From: Flavobacteriaceae bacterium
GTDB lineage: Bacteria; Bacteroidota; Bacteroidia; Flavobacteriales; Flavobacteriaceae
Reading direction: 5' to 3'
DNA: 43,524 nucleotides
NCBI GenBank assembly: GCA_024743095.1
Contig: JANSXF010000033.1
Location: forward strand, 1 to 43,524
Shown: in pieces, positions 6,511 through 14,412 of the stretch
Layout of the letters: every line of letters starts with the position of its first letter
How positions within the stretch are numbered: position 1 is the stretch's first letter
Program-made: the position numbers and the translations under genes
The notes under the pieces: generated by a model
Databases searched by the model: none
What the model was told of the DNA's origin: nothing
The model's input: the letters and a program-made list of their open reading frames with translations, nothing else

Positions 6511-7605
6511 TTATGAGTTTGACCTCCAGCGCTTTAAAAGTGTCGCAACAACATCTATTTCCTCCTCGGTATTGTAAAAATGAAGGCTCAAACGGATACC
6601 TCCCCCACGTGGTGAGGCCACCACATTTTCCTCTGTTAGCCTATTGAACAGCTTCTCGTCCCCCTTAATATTGAATATGGTACTGTGCTGCTTTCTTTTG
6701 GTGACCGAAGGCTCTAGCAAATCAAGCCCAACAAAAGCGGACATTGCCTTTTTTGATAGCTTTTGCAATTGTGCCTGTATATTCTCAACACCTATTTCGT
6801 CCAAGAACTTAATGGCAAATTCCAAGCTCCCAAAGTTGAGGGAATCCAAATGGCCAGGTTCCAGAAATTTACAGAACGTAATACTGTTGCGTTTGGAAGC
6901 ATCGTTATTCACCGAACCATTACCGATGCCCCTAAGCTCAAACTGGTCCATTACGGCGTCCTTTACCAGGAAAAAGCCGTTCCCGTATCCTGCCAGCATC
7001 CATTTATAGGCACTGGCCCCCAATATATCTATGCCGGATGCTTCAAAATCGAACGGTTCCGTACCACAATATTGTGTGCCATCGGCAAGAATCATCAGGT
7101 CGGGAAACTCCTTTTTCAAATCTTTCAGAAAATCAAAATCAATACGGACCCCATCCACCCACTGCACCAAACTGAGAGCGAGAATATCAATATCGCCCTT
7201 CTTGACCTTGAGATGGATGTTCTCCTCCATATGTTCATCGGCATCCACATGGTCAAGTTCAAACCCTCTGGTCTCGAACGGCCAGTTGACACTTGGATAA
7301 TCCTTATTGACCAACAGCACTTTTTTATCCTTTGGCAATCCTTCCAGCAAAAGGTTGAACCCCAACGTGAAATTGGGAACAAGGGCCACATTTTCGGCCT
7401 TGCAGTTAAAAAACTTCCCCACTACCTTTTTAATCTCGGGCATATGGGCAAAGCCCTTGTTCTTCATTTCACTGCCTCCTATTAAAAAGTCAAGATCGTG
7501 CCCCTGGCGCCACTCCATCAAATCTTCGCTCAACAGTCCTGCGGATGCAGTATTGAGATAAACACAATGATTGAGTGCGGGAAATTTTTTTCTTAGGTTT
7601 TGCAT
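6511..7605 (-). CDS. Class V-type PLP-dependent aminotransferase family protein
   Basis: A 364-residue fold-type I PLP enzyme of the NifS/isopenicillin epimerase-like group. The preferred start is MQNLRKKFPALN at 7605; a frame extension to 7656 adds residues unlike the family. Seen: YLNTASAGLL near the N-terminus (cofactor phosphate contact region), LSLVQWVDGVRIDFDFL, then LMILADGTQYCGTEPFDF with the PLP ring-binding Asp, and GASAYKWMLAGYGNGFF with the Schiff-base Lys in AYKW. The NifS-type catalytic Cys loop is not evident, so a plain cysteine desulfurase role is unlikely. Substrate unknown. It diverges from the 2TM gene across a short shared promoter region. Confidence 0.85.
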   Translation of the reverse strand: MQNLRKKFPALNHCVYLNTASAGLLSEDLMEWRQGHDLDFLIGGSEMKNKGFAHMPEIKKVVGKFFNCKAENVALVPNFTLGFNLLLEGLPKDKKVLLVNKDYPSVNWPFETRGFELDHVDADEHMEENIHLKVKKGDIDILALSLVQWVDGVRIDFDFLKDLKKEFPDLMILADGTQYCGTEPFDFEASGIDILGASAYKWMLAGYGNGFFLVKDAVMDQFELRGIGNGSVNNDASKRNSITFCKFLEPGHLDSLNFGSLEFAIKFLDEIGVENIQAQLQKLSKKAMSAFVGLDLLEPSVTKRKQHSTIFNIKGDEKLFNRLTEENVVASPRGGGIRLSLHFYNTEEEIDVVATLLKRWRSNS

Positions 7606-7631
7606 GTCGGGATTTTTGGATAGAATTCGAT

Positions 7632-7651
7632 TATCTTTGTTGATAAAGATA
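7632..7651. promoter_or_regulatory. Symmetric divergent promoter region (inverted -7-like arms)
   Basis: Arms TATCTTT (7632-7638) and AAAGATA (7645-7651) are inverted around six bases. On + the first arm reads TATCTTTG, a match to TAnnTTTG, 20 bases before the 2TM start. On - the second reads TATCTTTA, one base off, 27 bases before the aminotransferase start. No good -33 box was found. Confidence 0.4.
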
Positions 7652-7659
7652 GCCATTCC

Positions 7660-8052
7660 ATGTTGTCATTTGGTAAAAAGAAGACGTCCGAGATAGATTT
7701 ACAGCAGCACGAACTTTTGGAGAATGCCCATAAGCGCACCAAACAAAAGAAACGGTTGTTCTCGCACTTCGTGATTTTTTTGATCGGCAGTATTTTTTTG
7801 ATTCTTGCCAATAAGGTGCTCAAGTACGGGGAAGCCTATGATTGGTCCATTTGGATCGTATTGGCATGGGCTTTTTTGGTTGCCCTGCATACATTCAGTG
7901 TTTTTGTCACTCATAAATTTATGGGACAGGATTGGGAACGCCAGCAACGCGAGCGATTGGTGAACCTTCAAAAAAAGCGTATCGGCGAAATCCAAAAGGA
8001 AATAGAAACAGATTTTCCGCTTTCCAAAATCAATAAAAAAAAAGATCAATGA
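7660..8052 (+). CDS. 2TM domain-containing membrane protein
   Basis: A 130-residue protein with a charged N-terminus (residues 1-32), two hydrophobic helices (about 34-52 and 66-87) separated by a short loop with Tyr/Trp, and a basic coiled-coil-like tail (about 92-130). This is the layout of the 2TM family (PF13239), common in Bacteroidota, of unknown function. In some proteins the domain precedes LytS-type kinases. The last codons overlap the start of the DHFR gene (ATGA at 8049-8052), so translation of the two is probably coupled. Confidence 0.82.
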   Translation: MLSFGKKKTSEIDLQQHELLENAHKRTKQKKRLFSHFVIFLIGSIFLILANKVLKYGEAYDWSIWIVLAWAFLVALHTFSVFVTHKFMGQDWERQQRERLVNLQKKRIGEIQKEIETDFPLSKINKKKDQ

Positions 8053-8540
8053 GAAAATTGATCATTATTGCGGCCGCGGCCGAAAACAATGCCCTGGGCA
8101 AGGACAACGACTTGGTGTGGCATTTACCGGACGATTTTAAACGCTTTAAAAGTCTGACCTCGGGCCACAAGATAATTATGGGCAGGAAAACCTTGGAGAG
8201 CTTCCCCAAACCATTGCCCAACCGAACCCATATTGCCATTACCAGGGACGAGGACTATGTTCCGAAGTTCCCCTGCACCATTGTGCACTCATTGGCGGAT
8301 GCGATTACGCTGGTAGAGGATCACGAGACTGCTTTTATTATCGGGGGCGGGGAAATCTATAAACAGTCCATGGACCGTGCTACGGATATCGAATTGACAA
8401 GGGTCCACGGTACTTTTGAGGCAGATGTCTTTTTTCCAGAGATCAATGAAGAACAATGGGAACTGGTAAAGGAGGAACACCATCCAAAGGATGATAGGCA
8501 CCAATATGCTTTCACTTACCTCACCTACAAAAGAAAATAG
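8049..8540 (+). CDS. folA: Dihydrofolate reductase
   Basis: A 163-residue DHFR that reduces dihydrofolate to tetrahydrofolate with NADPH, the step that regenerates the cofactor consumed by ThyA. Seen: IIAAAAENNALGKDNDLVW (Met20-loop region), LPDDFKRFK with the catalytic acid at Asp29, IIMGRKTLESFPKPLPNR (NADPH binding), and FIIGGGEIYKQ. It starts inside the stop codon of the 2TM gene and ends four bases from the convergent murI gene. Confidence 0.96.
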   Translation: MRKLIIIAAAAENNALGKDNDLVWHLPDDFKRFKSLTSGHKIIMGRKTLESFPKPLPNRTHIAITRDEDYVPKFPCTIVHSLADAITLVEDHETAFIIGGGEIYKQSMDRATDIELTRVHGTFEADVFFPEINEEQWELVKEEHHPKDDRHQYAFTYLTYKRK

Positions 8541-8543
8541 GGT

Positions 8544-9323
8544 TTAAAAATCCATAAAAGATACCTGAGCAGTGGGGTCGTCGACCAAATCTTTCAAAAC
8601 CCTTACATCCGCATTGGTGTAAAAAAGATGTTCAGGAGTGTCATTGACCTTGGTCAGTAAGTTGTTCTGTGCCAAGACGGCCCTGGTCTGACGGGCCACG
8701 GCTTGGCCGGAATCTATGATATTGACATTGCTCGGCAATATTTCCTTCAAAACCGGAATAAGATAGGGATAGTGCGTACACCCGAGCACCAAACAATCTA
8801 TATTTTCTTTGAGCATGGGATCAAGGAAAGTCCTCAATAAGTTTCTCGTCTCCAGAGAATCAATCCTACCTGCTTCTATCAGCTCTACCAAACCCTTGCC
8901 CTCTTGCTCCAAGACAGTAATCCCCTCGGCAAAGAGTTTGGAGGTGTTGTGGAACAAACCACTGGAGAGGGTTCCCTTGGTAGCCAACACCCCAACTTTT
9001 TTGGTTTTGGTCTGAAGTGCCGCTGGTTTGATAGCCGGTTCTATTCCGATAAATGGCACGTTGTAATGTGAACGGAGATAATCTATGGCGTTAGTTGTGG
9101 CGGTGTTACAGGCCACTACAATGATTTTACAGCCCTCCTTTAGCAAATACTCCGTATTTTTTATACTAAGCCTTAAAATCTCTTCTTTTGACTTTTCCCC
9201 ATAAGGGGCATTGGCACTATCGGCCAAATAGACCGTGTTTTCATGGGGAAGCTTCTTGGCCACTTCTTTCCATATCGAGGTGCCCCCCACACCTGAGTCA
9301 AAAATTCCTATTGGTTTTGGCAT
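8544..9323 (-). CDS. murI: Glutamate racemase
   Basis: A 259-residue enzyme that makes D-glutamate for peptidoglycan by two-cysteine proton exchange. Seen: IGIFDSGVGGTSIW with Asp9, LADSANAPYGEKS, the first catalytic Cys72 in VVACNTATTNA, and the second, Cys182, in LVLGCTHYPYLIP. It is the last gene of the minus-strand envelope cluster, separated from the first ompH-type gene by a hairpin terminator, so it may be partly uncoupled from that operon. It is convergent with folA at three bases. Confidence 0.96.
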   Translation of the reverse strand: MPKPIGIFDSGVGGTSIWKEVAKKLPHENTVYLADSANAPYGEKSKEEILRLSIKNTEYLLKEGCKIIVVACNTATTNAIDYLRSHYNVPFIGIEPAIKPAALQTKTKKVGVLATKGTLSSGLFHNTSKLFAEGITVLEQEGKGLVELIEAGRIDSLETRNLLRTFLDPMLKENIDCLVLGCTHYPYLIPVLKEILPSNVNIIDSGQAVARQTRAVLAQNNLLTKVNDTPEHLFYTNADVRVLKDLVDDPTAQVSFMDF

Positions 9324-9351
9324 ACTTAAAAGTAATGGCTTAAATTTTTAT

Positions 9352-9388
9352 GGCATAAAAAAACCGCTTTAAAAAAAGCGGTTTACTA
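9352..9388 (-). terminator. Rho-independent terminator after ompH-type gene
   Basis: AAACCGCTTT (9361-9370) pairs with AAAGCGGTTT (9375-9384). Read on the minus strand the stem is followed by a run of T. It lies between the ompH-type stop and the murI start, so murI is read either from read-through or from its own promoter. Confidence 0.8.
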
Positions 9389-9407
9389 TTTTTATTGAAA
9401 GCAAGGT

Positions 9408-9917
9408 TTAGAAACCTAGTTCCTTTTTTACTTCGGCCAAAAGGTCTGGACCTTTGGATACGATCAAGCTCAATCCTGGACTGGCATCGATTACGTAATC
9501 ATAACCTTTGGCTGCAGCAACTTTTTCGATTGCCGCTTTTGCCTTATCGGAGATAGGAGCGAACAATTCTTGTTGCTTCTTTTGCATTTCTTGCATGGCT
9601 GCTTGCTCGGCTTCTTGAATGTTCTGTTGGAAGCCCTGTAGCTCAACTGCTCTTTGCTCGTTTTCTTCCCTTGTTTTGGAAGTGGCTTCGTTTTCGTATT
9701 GTGTATACTTGTTTTGAAGCTCGGTCATAGAGCTCTGGATATCCGCTCTGTAAGTTTCTTGTAATTTCTTCAATTCAGCTTGTGCAGCCTTCATCTCCGG
9801 CATATCAGACAATAATTGCTGTACATTGATGTGCGCAATCTTGCTCTGAGCATTTACAAAACCAGTAGCCGCAACAAACAATACTAGGGCTACAGCGATT
9901 CTTTTTACATTTTTCAT
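9408..9917 (-). CDS. OmpH/Skp-family periplasmic chaperone
   Basis: A 169-residue secreted protein. It has a signal peptide (MKNVKRIAVALVLFVAATG, cleaved after FVNA) and then the OmpH/Skp core: KIAHINVQQLLSDMPEMKAA, a long Gln/Glu-rich coiled coil (about residues 45-125), and the closing strands YDYVIDASPGLSLIVSKG and DLLAEVKKELGF. Skp trimers hold unfolded outer-membrane proteins for the BAM complex, which fits the bamA gene two positions upstream. The start at 9917 is chosen over 9926 for the standard MKN beginning. There is a terminator just downstream. Confidence 0.92.
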   Translation of the reverse strand: MKNVKRIAVALVLFVAATGFVNAQSKIAHINVQQLLSDMPEMKAAQAELKKLQETYRADIQSSMTELQNKYTQYENEATSKTREENEQRAVELQGFQQNIQEAEQAAMQEMQKKQQELFAPISDKAKAAIEKVAAAKGYDYVIDASPGLSLIVSKGPDLLAEVKKELGF

Positions 9918-9966
9918 GATTCTCAACGTTACTTTTTTGACTTTAAATTTAGTGTTTCAATATAAT

Positions 9967-10788
9967 CTATCCTATTGAATCCTTTTGTTGTTCTTGCGCT
10001 TTTTTTCGCTCTTCCAATTTGGCCTTTCGCTGGGCTTCGCGCTCTTCCAATAATTTTTTCCTCCGTTCTTCGTACGCTTTCTTGCGTTCTTCCCTTTCTT
10101 TTAGTTTTTCAGCTCTGCGTTCTTCCGCCGCTTTCTCTCTTTCCTCGAGGGCCTCTTCGGCCTGCTCTTGTCTTTCCCTTAGCGCATCGCTTATTTCATC
10201 TTCCTCTTCCTGGAACTGCTCCAAACGGTTTTGTTCCTCTTGTTTTTTGTTTGATGCACTTATTTTTCTGGTGCGTCCTATCTCCCTTAAAACCAAGTCA
10301 CTTATGTCGTGTCTTTTTTCGGAGTACAACATTACAACATCTGCGGATTTATCAAAAATAAAATCGTATCTTTTATTGGCTCCAATTTTTTGTACCTCGT
10401 TGAAAACTTGGTCCTGAATCGGCTGTATCAACAATTGTTTTTGCAATACCAAATCCCCTTGTGGTCCAAAACGGTCTTGTTGGTAGTCCAGCATTTCCTT
10501 TTCCAATAGCTGTATTTCCTCTTCCCGCTCCAAGATCAGTTCATCGGTCAAGAGCACTTTTTCCGCCATCAAATCTTTTTTCATTTGTTCGACAACGCTT
10601 TGCTTTAGTTCAATTTCCTGCTTCCACTTTTGGGCCTTATCGTTCAATTGCTTGGTGGCATCCCTGTACTCTTCCACATTTTCAAGGATATACTCCATAT
10701 CCACATAACCTATACGAACGCCCCGTTGGGAAAACCCGTAAAAGGATGTCAGCAAAACGACTAATGTTAAAAGAACTTTGGTATTCAT
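9967..10788 (-). CDS. OmpH/Skp-family protein with long charged C-terminal tail
   Basis: A 273-residue paralogue of the next gene. Signal peptide to about residue 21 (SFYGFSQ), then VRIGYVDMEYILENVEEYRD, a coiled-coil arm (about 45-110), and the closing core YDFIFDKSADVVMLYSEKRHD, shown in part as FIFDKSADVVMLYS. Beyond about residue 175 comes a highly charged tail of Glu/Arg/Lys repeats (EEREKAAEERRAEKLKER style) roughly 95 residues long, absent from E. coli Skp. The tail should form an extended single helix or coiled coil in the periplasm. The tandem pair of Skp-like genes after bamA is usual in this group. A -7-like element lies upstream at 10824-10831. Confidence 0.9.
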   Translation of the reverse strand: MNTKVLLTLVVLLTSFYGFSQRGVRIGYVDMEYILENVEEYRDATKQLNDKAQKWKQEIELKQSVVEQMKKDLMAEKVLLTDELILEREEEIQLLEKEMLDYQQDRFGPQGDLVLQKQLLIQPIQDQVFNEVQKIGANKRYDFIFDKSADVVMLYSEKRHDISDLVLREIGRTRKISASNKKQEEQNRLEQFQEEEDEISDALRERQEQAEEALEEREKAAEERRAEKLKEREERKKAYEERRKKLLEEREAQRKAKLEERKKAQEQQKDSIG

Positions 10789-10823
10789 CTTTGATTCCGC
10801 ATTTTACATAGAAAATATCGTGC

Positions 10824-10831
10824 CAAAATTA
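10824..10831 (-). promoter_or_regulatory. Predicted -7 promoter element for the two OmpH-type genes
   Basis: On the minus strand TAATTTTG fits TAnnTTTG, about 35 bases before the start at 10788. No clear -33 box at the right spacing. It would let the Skp-like genes be read independently of bamA. Confidence 0.4.
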
Positions 10832-10886
10832 CTAATTTATTCAAAATGAACCATTTGAAAAATAATAAAGAGGCGTTTTCCATAAA

Positions 10887-11062
10887 TTAAAACTGCTGCC
10901 CGATGATGAAGTCCGCTTACCGATCACTTGTCCCATACCAATCCCGATTTCGCAACGGCATCAAAGCCATGCAAGGAATTAATTTCCGAGAGTTCAAATA
11001 CCGGCTTAAAAATATGTAGCCCCACTCCGGCAGATCTTTTTAACTGAAACGGATTAAAGTCA
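10887..11062 (-). pseudogene. Decayed duplicate of the bamA 3' end
   Basis: Directly after the bamA stop, a frame on the minus strand reads FNPFQLKRSAGVGLHIFKPVF, matching the bamA C-terminal region NPFELKRSAGAGLRIFMPAF. It continues less well (HGFDAVAKSG against YGFDADNIRPNAG), hits a stop, and in another frame ends FIIGQQF plus stop, identical to the true BamA end. The junction is at the shared sequence around 11063-11080, where the real FIIGQQF stop runs straight into the copy. DNA identity is only moderate, so this is an old or foreign copy, not a recent duplication. It contains at least one frameshift and no start of its own. Confidence 0.85.
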
Positions 11063-13699
11063 TTAAAATTGTTGTCCAATGATAAAGTGTGTCTGCCAAC
11101 CACTGGGGCCGGCATTTGGTCTAATGTTATCTGCATCAAAACCATATCCAAAATCAATACCCAAAAGACCGAACGCCGGCATAAAAATCCTTAGACCTGC
11201 TCCTGCCGACCTTTTCAGTTCAAATGGATTGAGGTCCTGGAAGTTATTGAACGCGTTACCTGCCTCCAAAAATGTTTGTACATATATCGATGCCGATGGC
11301 TTTAAGGTCAACGGATATCGAAGCTCCATGGAGTACTTATTATAGATTACACCTCCTTCTTGCTGTTGCGACTGTCGAATGGGGTTCCACACCGAAAAGG
11401 CCAACGAACTGTTCTCGTATCCCCTGAGCTGCACCACGTCACGTCCATCCAAACTAAAGTTCCCAAGACCGTCCCCTCCTACGTAAAACCGTTCAAAAGG
11501 TACATCCCCAATATTATTATTGTAAGAGCCCAAGAAACCAAATTCAGCGTTGGTACGCAATACCAGTTTATCCACAATATTGGTGTACCAATCCCCTTTA
11601 AACTTAACCTTATAGAACTCCAACCATCTAAAGCGTTCCTTTTCTATATCCTGCAGTTCGTTTTGCTCTACAATGGTCAACGGTCGCTCTAAAGAGATCT
11701 CCGTTAACTCCTCCCTACGGTTTTTCAGCGATTTAAAATCCTTGCTCCCAAATAGCGAGTAAGGCGGTGTGAATTTTGCCGTTAGTTCAAAATTGGAACC
11801 CGTCATGGGGAAAATTCTACTGGGACCTTGGGAACTTCTGGAAATACCAAAAGTGTAGGTCAATGAATTGGAACTACCATCACCAAAATTAAAAAGCCCC
11901 AGATTATAATCATCGAATTTATAGTATTGATAGCCCACGGAATGGGAAATCGTAAAGAAATCATCGGGCCATTGCACCCTTTTTGCCAACCCGGCTGAGA
12001 TTCCTGTTATGGAAAACCCCCGATCCTTCTGCACATCCAATCTACCGTTTTGGTCATACCCCGTAGCAAACTGTTGCGTTCTCGAGAGCGACATATTAAA
12101 CCTTACCGGTTTTTTACCGCCCAACCATGGTTCGGAGAAGTTCAAACTGTACACACGGAAGGTCCTACTGGCCTGCAAACGCAGGGCAAAGGTTTGTCCG
12201 TCACCCATAGGCACGGGCTTGTATGCTTCCTTGTTAAAAATGTTCTTTAAAGAGAAGTTACTAAAGGAAAGTCCCAACGTACCGATGAAACCTCCACCTC
12301 CGAAACCACCTTGCAGCTCAATTTGGCTCGAACCGGATTCCACCAAGCTATAGTTCACATCCACTGTACCTGCATTGGGATCGGGGTTTTGAATGTCCGG
12401 CACAATTTGTTCCGCATCAAAAAATCCTAGCTGACCCAATTCCCTGATTGTTCTAACAATATTGGACTTGCTGTATTTTTGACCTGGTCTTGTTCTGATT
12501 TCCCTGTAAATTACATGGTCATTGGTCTTGTCGTTACCAGAAACCGTCACATGGTCCAAAAAAGTTTCTTTACCCTCTATGATTCGTATTTCAAAATCGA
12601 TGGTATCATTTACAGCAGAAACCTCGACCGGGTTGATACTGGAGAACAGATAACCATTGTTCTGATACAAGTTTGTTAAATCGGATGCATCCGGATCGGA
12701 ATCATCGGCGATACGTTTTTTCAACATTACCCCATTATAGGTGTCCCCTTTTTTGATTCCGAGCACTTGGCTCAACATTCTATCGGTATAGACAGAGTTG
12801 CCTACAAAGTCGATTTCACCAAAATAGTACTTGTCGCCTTCCTCTACTTTGATCGTGAGTTCAATGTTCTTCTCGTCCAGTTTCACAAAGGTATCCGATA
12901 GCACACGGGCATCCCTGTACCCCCTTTCGGCATAGGTATCTATCAGGTTGTCCAAATCCTCTTCATAGTCCGCTTCAATATATTTGGATTTCTTCCAAAA
13001 ACGAAAGAGTTTTTTCTTTTTGGTATTCTTCAGGGATTTTCGGAGCCTTTTGTTCGATAGTTTTTCGTTGCCGACAAAAGTAATATCCTTGATTTTCACC
13101 TTATCGCCCTTGTTTACGTTGATGACCATGTTCTGAACATTGGTCCCGGTAGTATCGGCCGTTGTGGCAATACTTACTTTGGCATTCAGGAATCCTTGTT
13201 TTTTGTACTTGTTCTGAAGATAGTTCTTGGTGTTGGCTATTAAGCTCTCTGTTATTTTCTTCCCTTTCTTAAGGTCGGTATCATCTATAATATCCTCAAC
13301 CTTACGTTTTTTTACCCCGTAGACAGTTACGTTGTTCAAGGTAGGACGTTCGGTGATGTTCAGTTCCAAAAATATCTTGTCGCCCTCGATCTTGGTATAG
13401 AACATTTCCACATTGCTGAACAAGTCCAAGTTCCAGAGCTTTTTGATCACTGCACTTATTTCATCCCCAGGAACCTTTATGGGCTGTCCCACTCGTAAAC
13501 CAGTGTAACTCTGTACGGTCTGCTCGTTGTAGCTTTGTAAGCCCGTTACGCTCAACCCTCCCAAAATGTATTGCTTGCCTTCTTCAAAATCGGTCTCCTG
13601 TGCAATACCTTGGGCTGAAAATAAAAATAATGGGATAATAAGGGTTGAAAGGATGATGTTTTTGATACCCTTAGTTAAGTTGTTCGCTCGTTTTTCCAA
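11063..13699 (-). CDS. bamA: Outer membrane protein assembly factor BamA
   Basis: BamA inserts beta-barrel proteins into the outer membrane. The protein is 878 residues with a signal peptide (about 1-34, ending FSAQGIAQ), POTRA repeats (about 40-460, for example ITFVGNEKLSNKRLRKSL and VTVSGNDKTNDHVIYREI) and a 16-strand barrel (about 470-878) with the loop-6 motif LRGYE and a C-terminal aromatic residue (GQQF). The predicted start is TTG at 13699, overlapping the 3' end of uppS by 29 bases; no ATG lies in frame before the signal peptide, so translation is probably coupled to uppS. The gene sits in the order uppS-bamA-ompH-ompH known from many Bacteroidota. A degenerate second 3' end follows directly. 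Confidence 0.96.
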   Translation of the reverse strand: MEKRANNLTKGIKNIILSTLIIPLFLFSAQGIAQETDFEEGKQYILGGLSVTGLQSYNEQTVQSYTGLRVGQPIKVPGDEISAVIKKLWNLDLFSNVEMFYTKIEGDKIFLELNITERPTLNNVTVYGVKKRKVEDIIDDTDLKKGKKITESLIANTKNYLQNKYKKQGFLNAKVSIATTADTTGTNVQNMVINVNKGDKVKIKDITFVGNEKLSNKRLRKSLKNTKKKKLFRFWKKSKYIEADYEEDLDNLIDTYAERGYRDARVLSDTFVKLDEKNIELTIKVEEGDKYYFGEIDFVGNSVYTDRMLSQVLGIKKGDTYNGVMLKKRIADDSDPDASDLTNLYQNNGYLFSSINPVEVSAVNDTIDFEIRIIEGKETFLDHVTVSGNDKTNDHVIYREIRTRPGQKYSKSNIVRTIRELGQLGFFDAEQIVPDIQNPDPNAGTVDVNYSLVESGSSQIELQGGFGGGGFIGTLGLSFSNFSLKNIFNKEAYKPVPMGDGQTFALRLQASRTFRVYSLNFSEPWLGGKKPVRFNMSLSRTQQFATGYDQNGRLDVQKDRGFSITGISAGLAKRVQWPDDFFTISHSVGYQYYKFDDYNLGLFNFGDGSSNSLTYTFGISRSSQGPSRIFPMTGSNFELTAKFTPPYSLFGSKDFKSLKNRREELTEISLERPLTIVEQNELQDIEKERFRWLEFYKVKFKGDWYTNIVDKLVLRTNAEFGFLGSYNNNIGDVPFERFYVGGDGLGNFSLDGRDVVQLRGYENSSLAFSVWNPIRQSQQQEGGVIYNKYSMELRYPLTLKPSASIYVQTFLEAGNAFNNFQDLNPFELKRSAGAGLRIFMPAFGLLGIDFGYGFDADNIRPNAGPSGWQTHFIIGQQF

Positions 13700-14411
13700 A
13701 TCGTCGTTCTCTGTTTTGATAACTTAATATGGCCTCTACCAAATGGTGTTCTCTAAAGTCGGGCCAAAATACATCAATAAAATATAATTCGGCGTATGCT
13801 ATCTGCCAAAGTAAAAAATTACTTATCCTACATTCGCCGCTTGTGCGTATAAGTAGGTCTACATCAGGCAAAAAGTGCGCGTAAAGATGTGTATTTATAA
13901 CTGTTTCGTCAATATTTTCGGGGGAAATTATGTTATTTTTAACTTTGACCGCAATCTCCTGAACGGCTGTTTTTATCTCCTCCCGTGAGCCATAGCTCAA
14001 TGCCAGGGTAAGGGTCATCCCCGAATTATTTTCGGTTTTGGACATGACCTCGGTAAGTTCTTTATGGACTTTTTTGGGCAGTGTATCGATTTTTCCGATG
14101 GCCTTCAACCTAATATTGTGCTTGTTCAAGGTCTTCAACTCTCTTTTAAGAGCGTTCACCAAAAGCTTCATCAAGGTTTCTATCTCGGTCTTTGGTCGGT
14201 TCCAGTTTTCTGTGGAAAAGGCATATAGCGTTAAAAAGGGAATCTGGAGCTTTGCGCAGCTCTCCACGGTTTGGTTTACGGATTCCACCCCGTTCTCGTG
14301 CCCGAACATGCGGAGCTTTCCCCGTTGTTTTGCCCATCTACCGTTGCCATCCATAATTATGGCCACGTGCTGCGGTAGTTTTTCTTTGTCTACGTCCTCT
14401 AGTGTGTGCAT
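13671..14411 (-). CDS. uppS: Isoprenyl transferase (undecaprenyl diphosphate synthase)
   Basis: This enzyme extends FPP by cis-condensation to undecaprenyl diphosphate, the lipid carrier for peptidoglycan and O-antigen. From the ATG at 14411 it is 246 residues. A TTG/ATG extension to 14447 would overlap the upstream porG-like gene and is not preferred. Seen: VAIIMDGNGRWAKQRG with catalytic Asp21, TLYAFSTENWNRPK, LALSYGSREEI, and DLLIRTSGECRISNFLLWQ, here split as LLIRTSGECRISNF, followed by AYAELYFIDVFWPDF. The 3' end overlaps bamA by 29 bases, so the two are probably translationally linked. Confidence 0.95.
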   Translation of the reverse strand: MHTLEDVDKEKLPQHVAIIMDGNGRWAKQRGKLRMFGHENGVESVNQTVESCAKLQIPFLTLYAFSTENWNRPKTEIETLMKLLVNALKRELKTLNKHNIRLKAIGKIDTLPKKVHKELTEVMSKTENNSGMTLTLALSYGSREEIKTAVQEIAVKVKNNIISPENIDETVINTHLYAHFLPDVDLLIRTSGECRISNFLLWQIAYAELYFIDVFWPDFREHHLVEAILSYQNRERRFGKTSEQLN

Positions 14412-14412
14412 T

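Noticed and set aside
6763..7485. 240-codon frame opposite the aminotransferase
   Set aside because: Antisense shadow of a well-supported gene; no motif, unnatural His/Phe/Gln-rich composition.
10924..11157. 77-codon open frame on the minus strand at the bamA end
   Set aside because: It starts inside bamA in another frame and runs into the decayed bamA copy; it is an accident of the remnant, not a gene.
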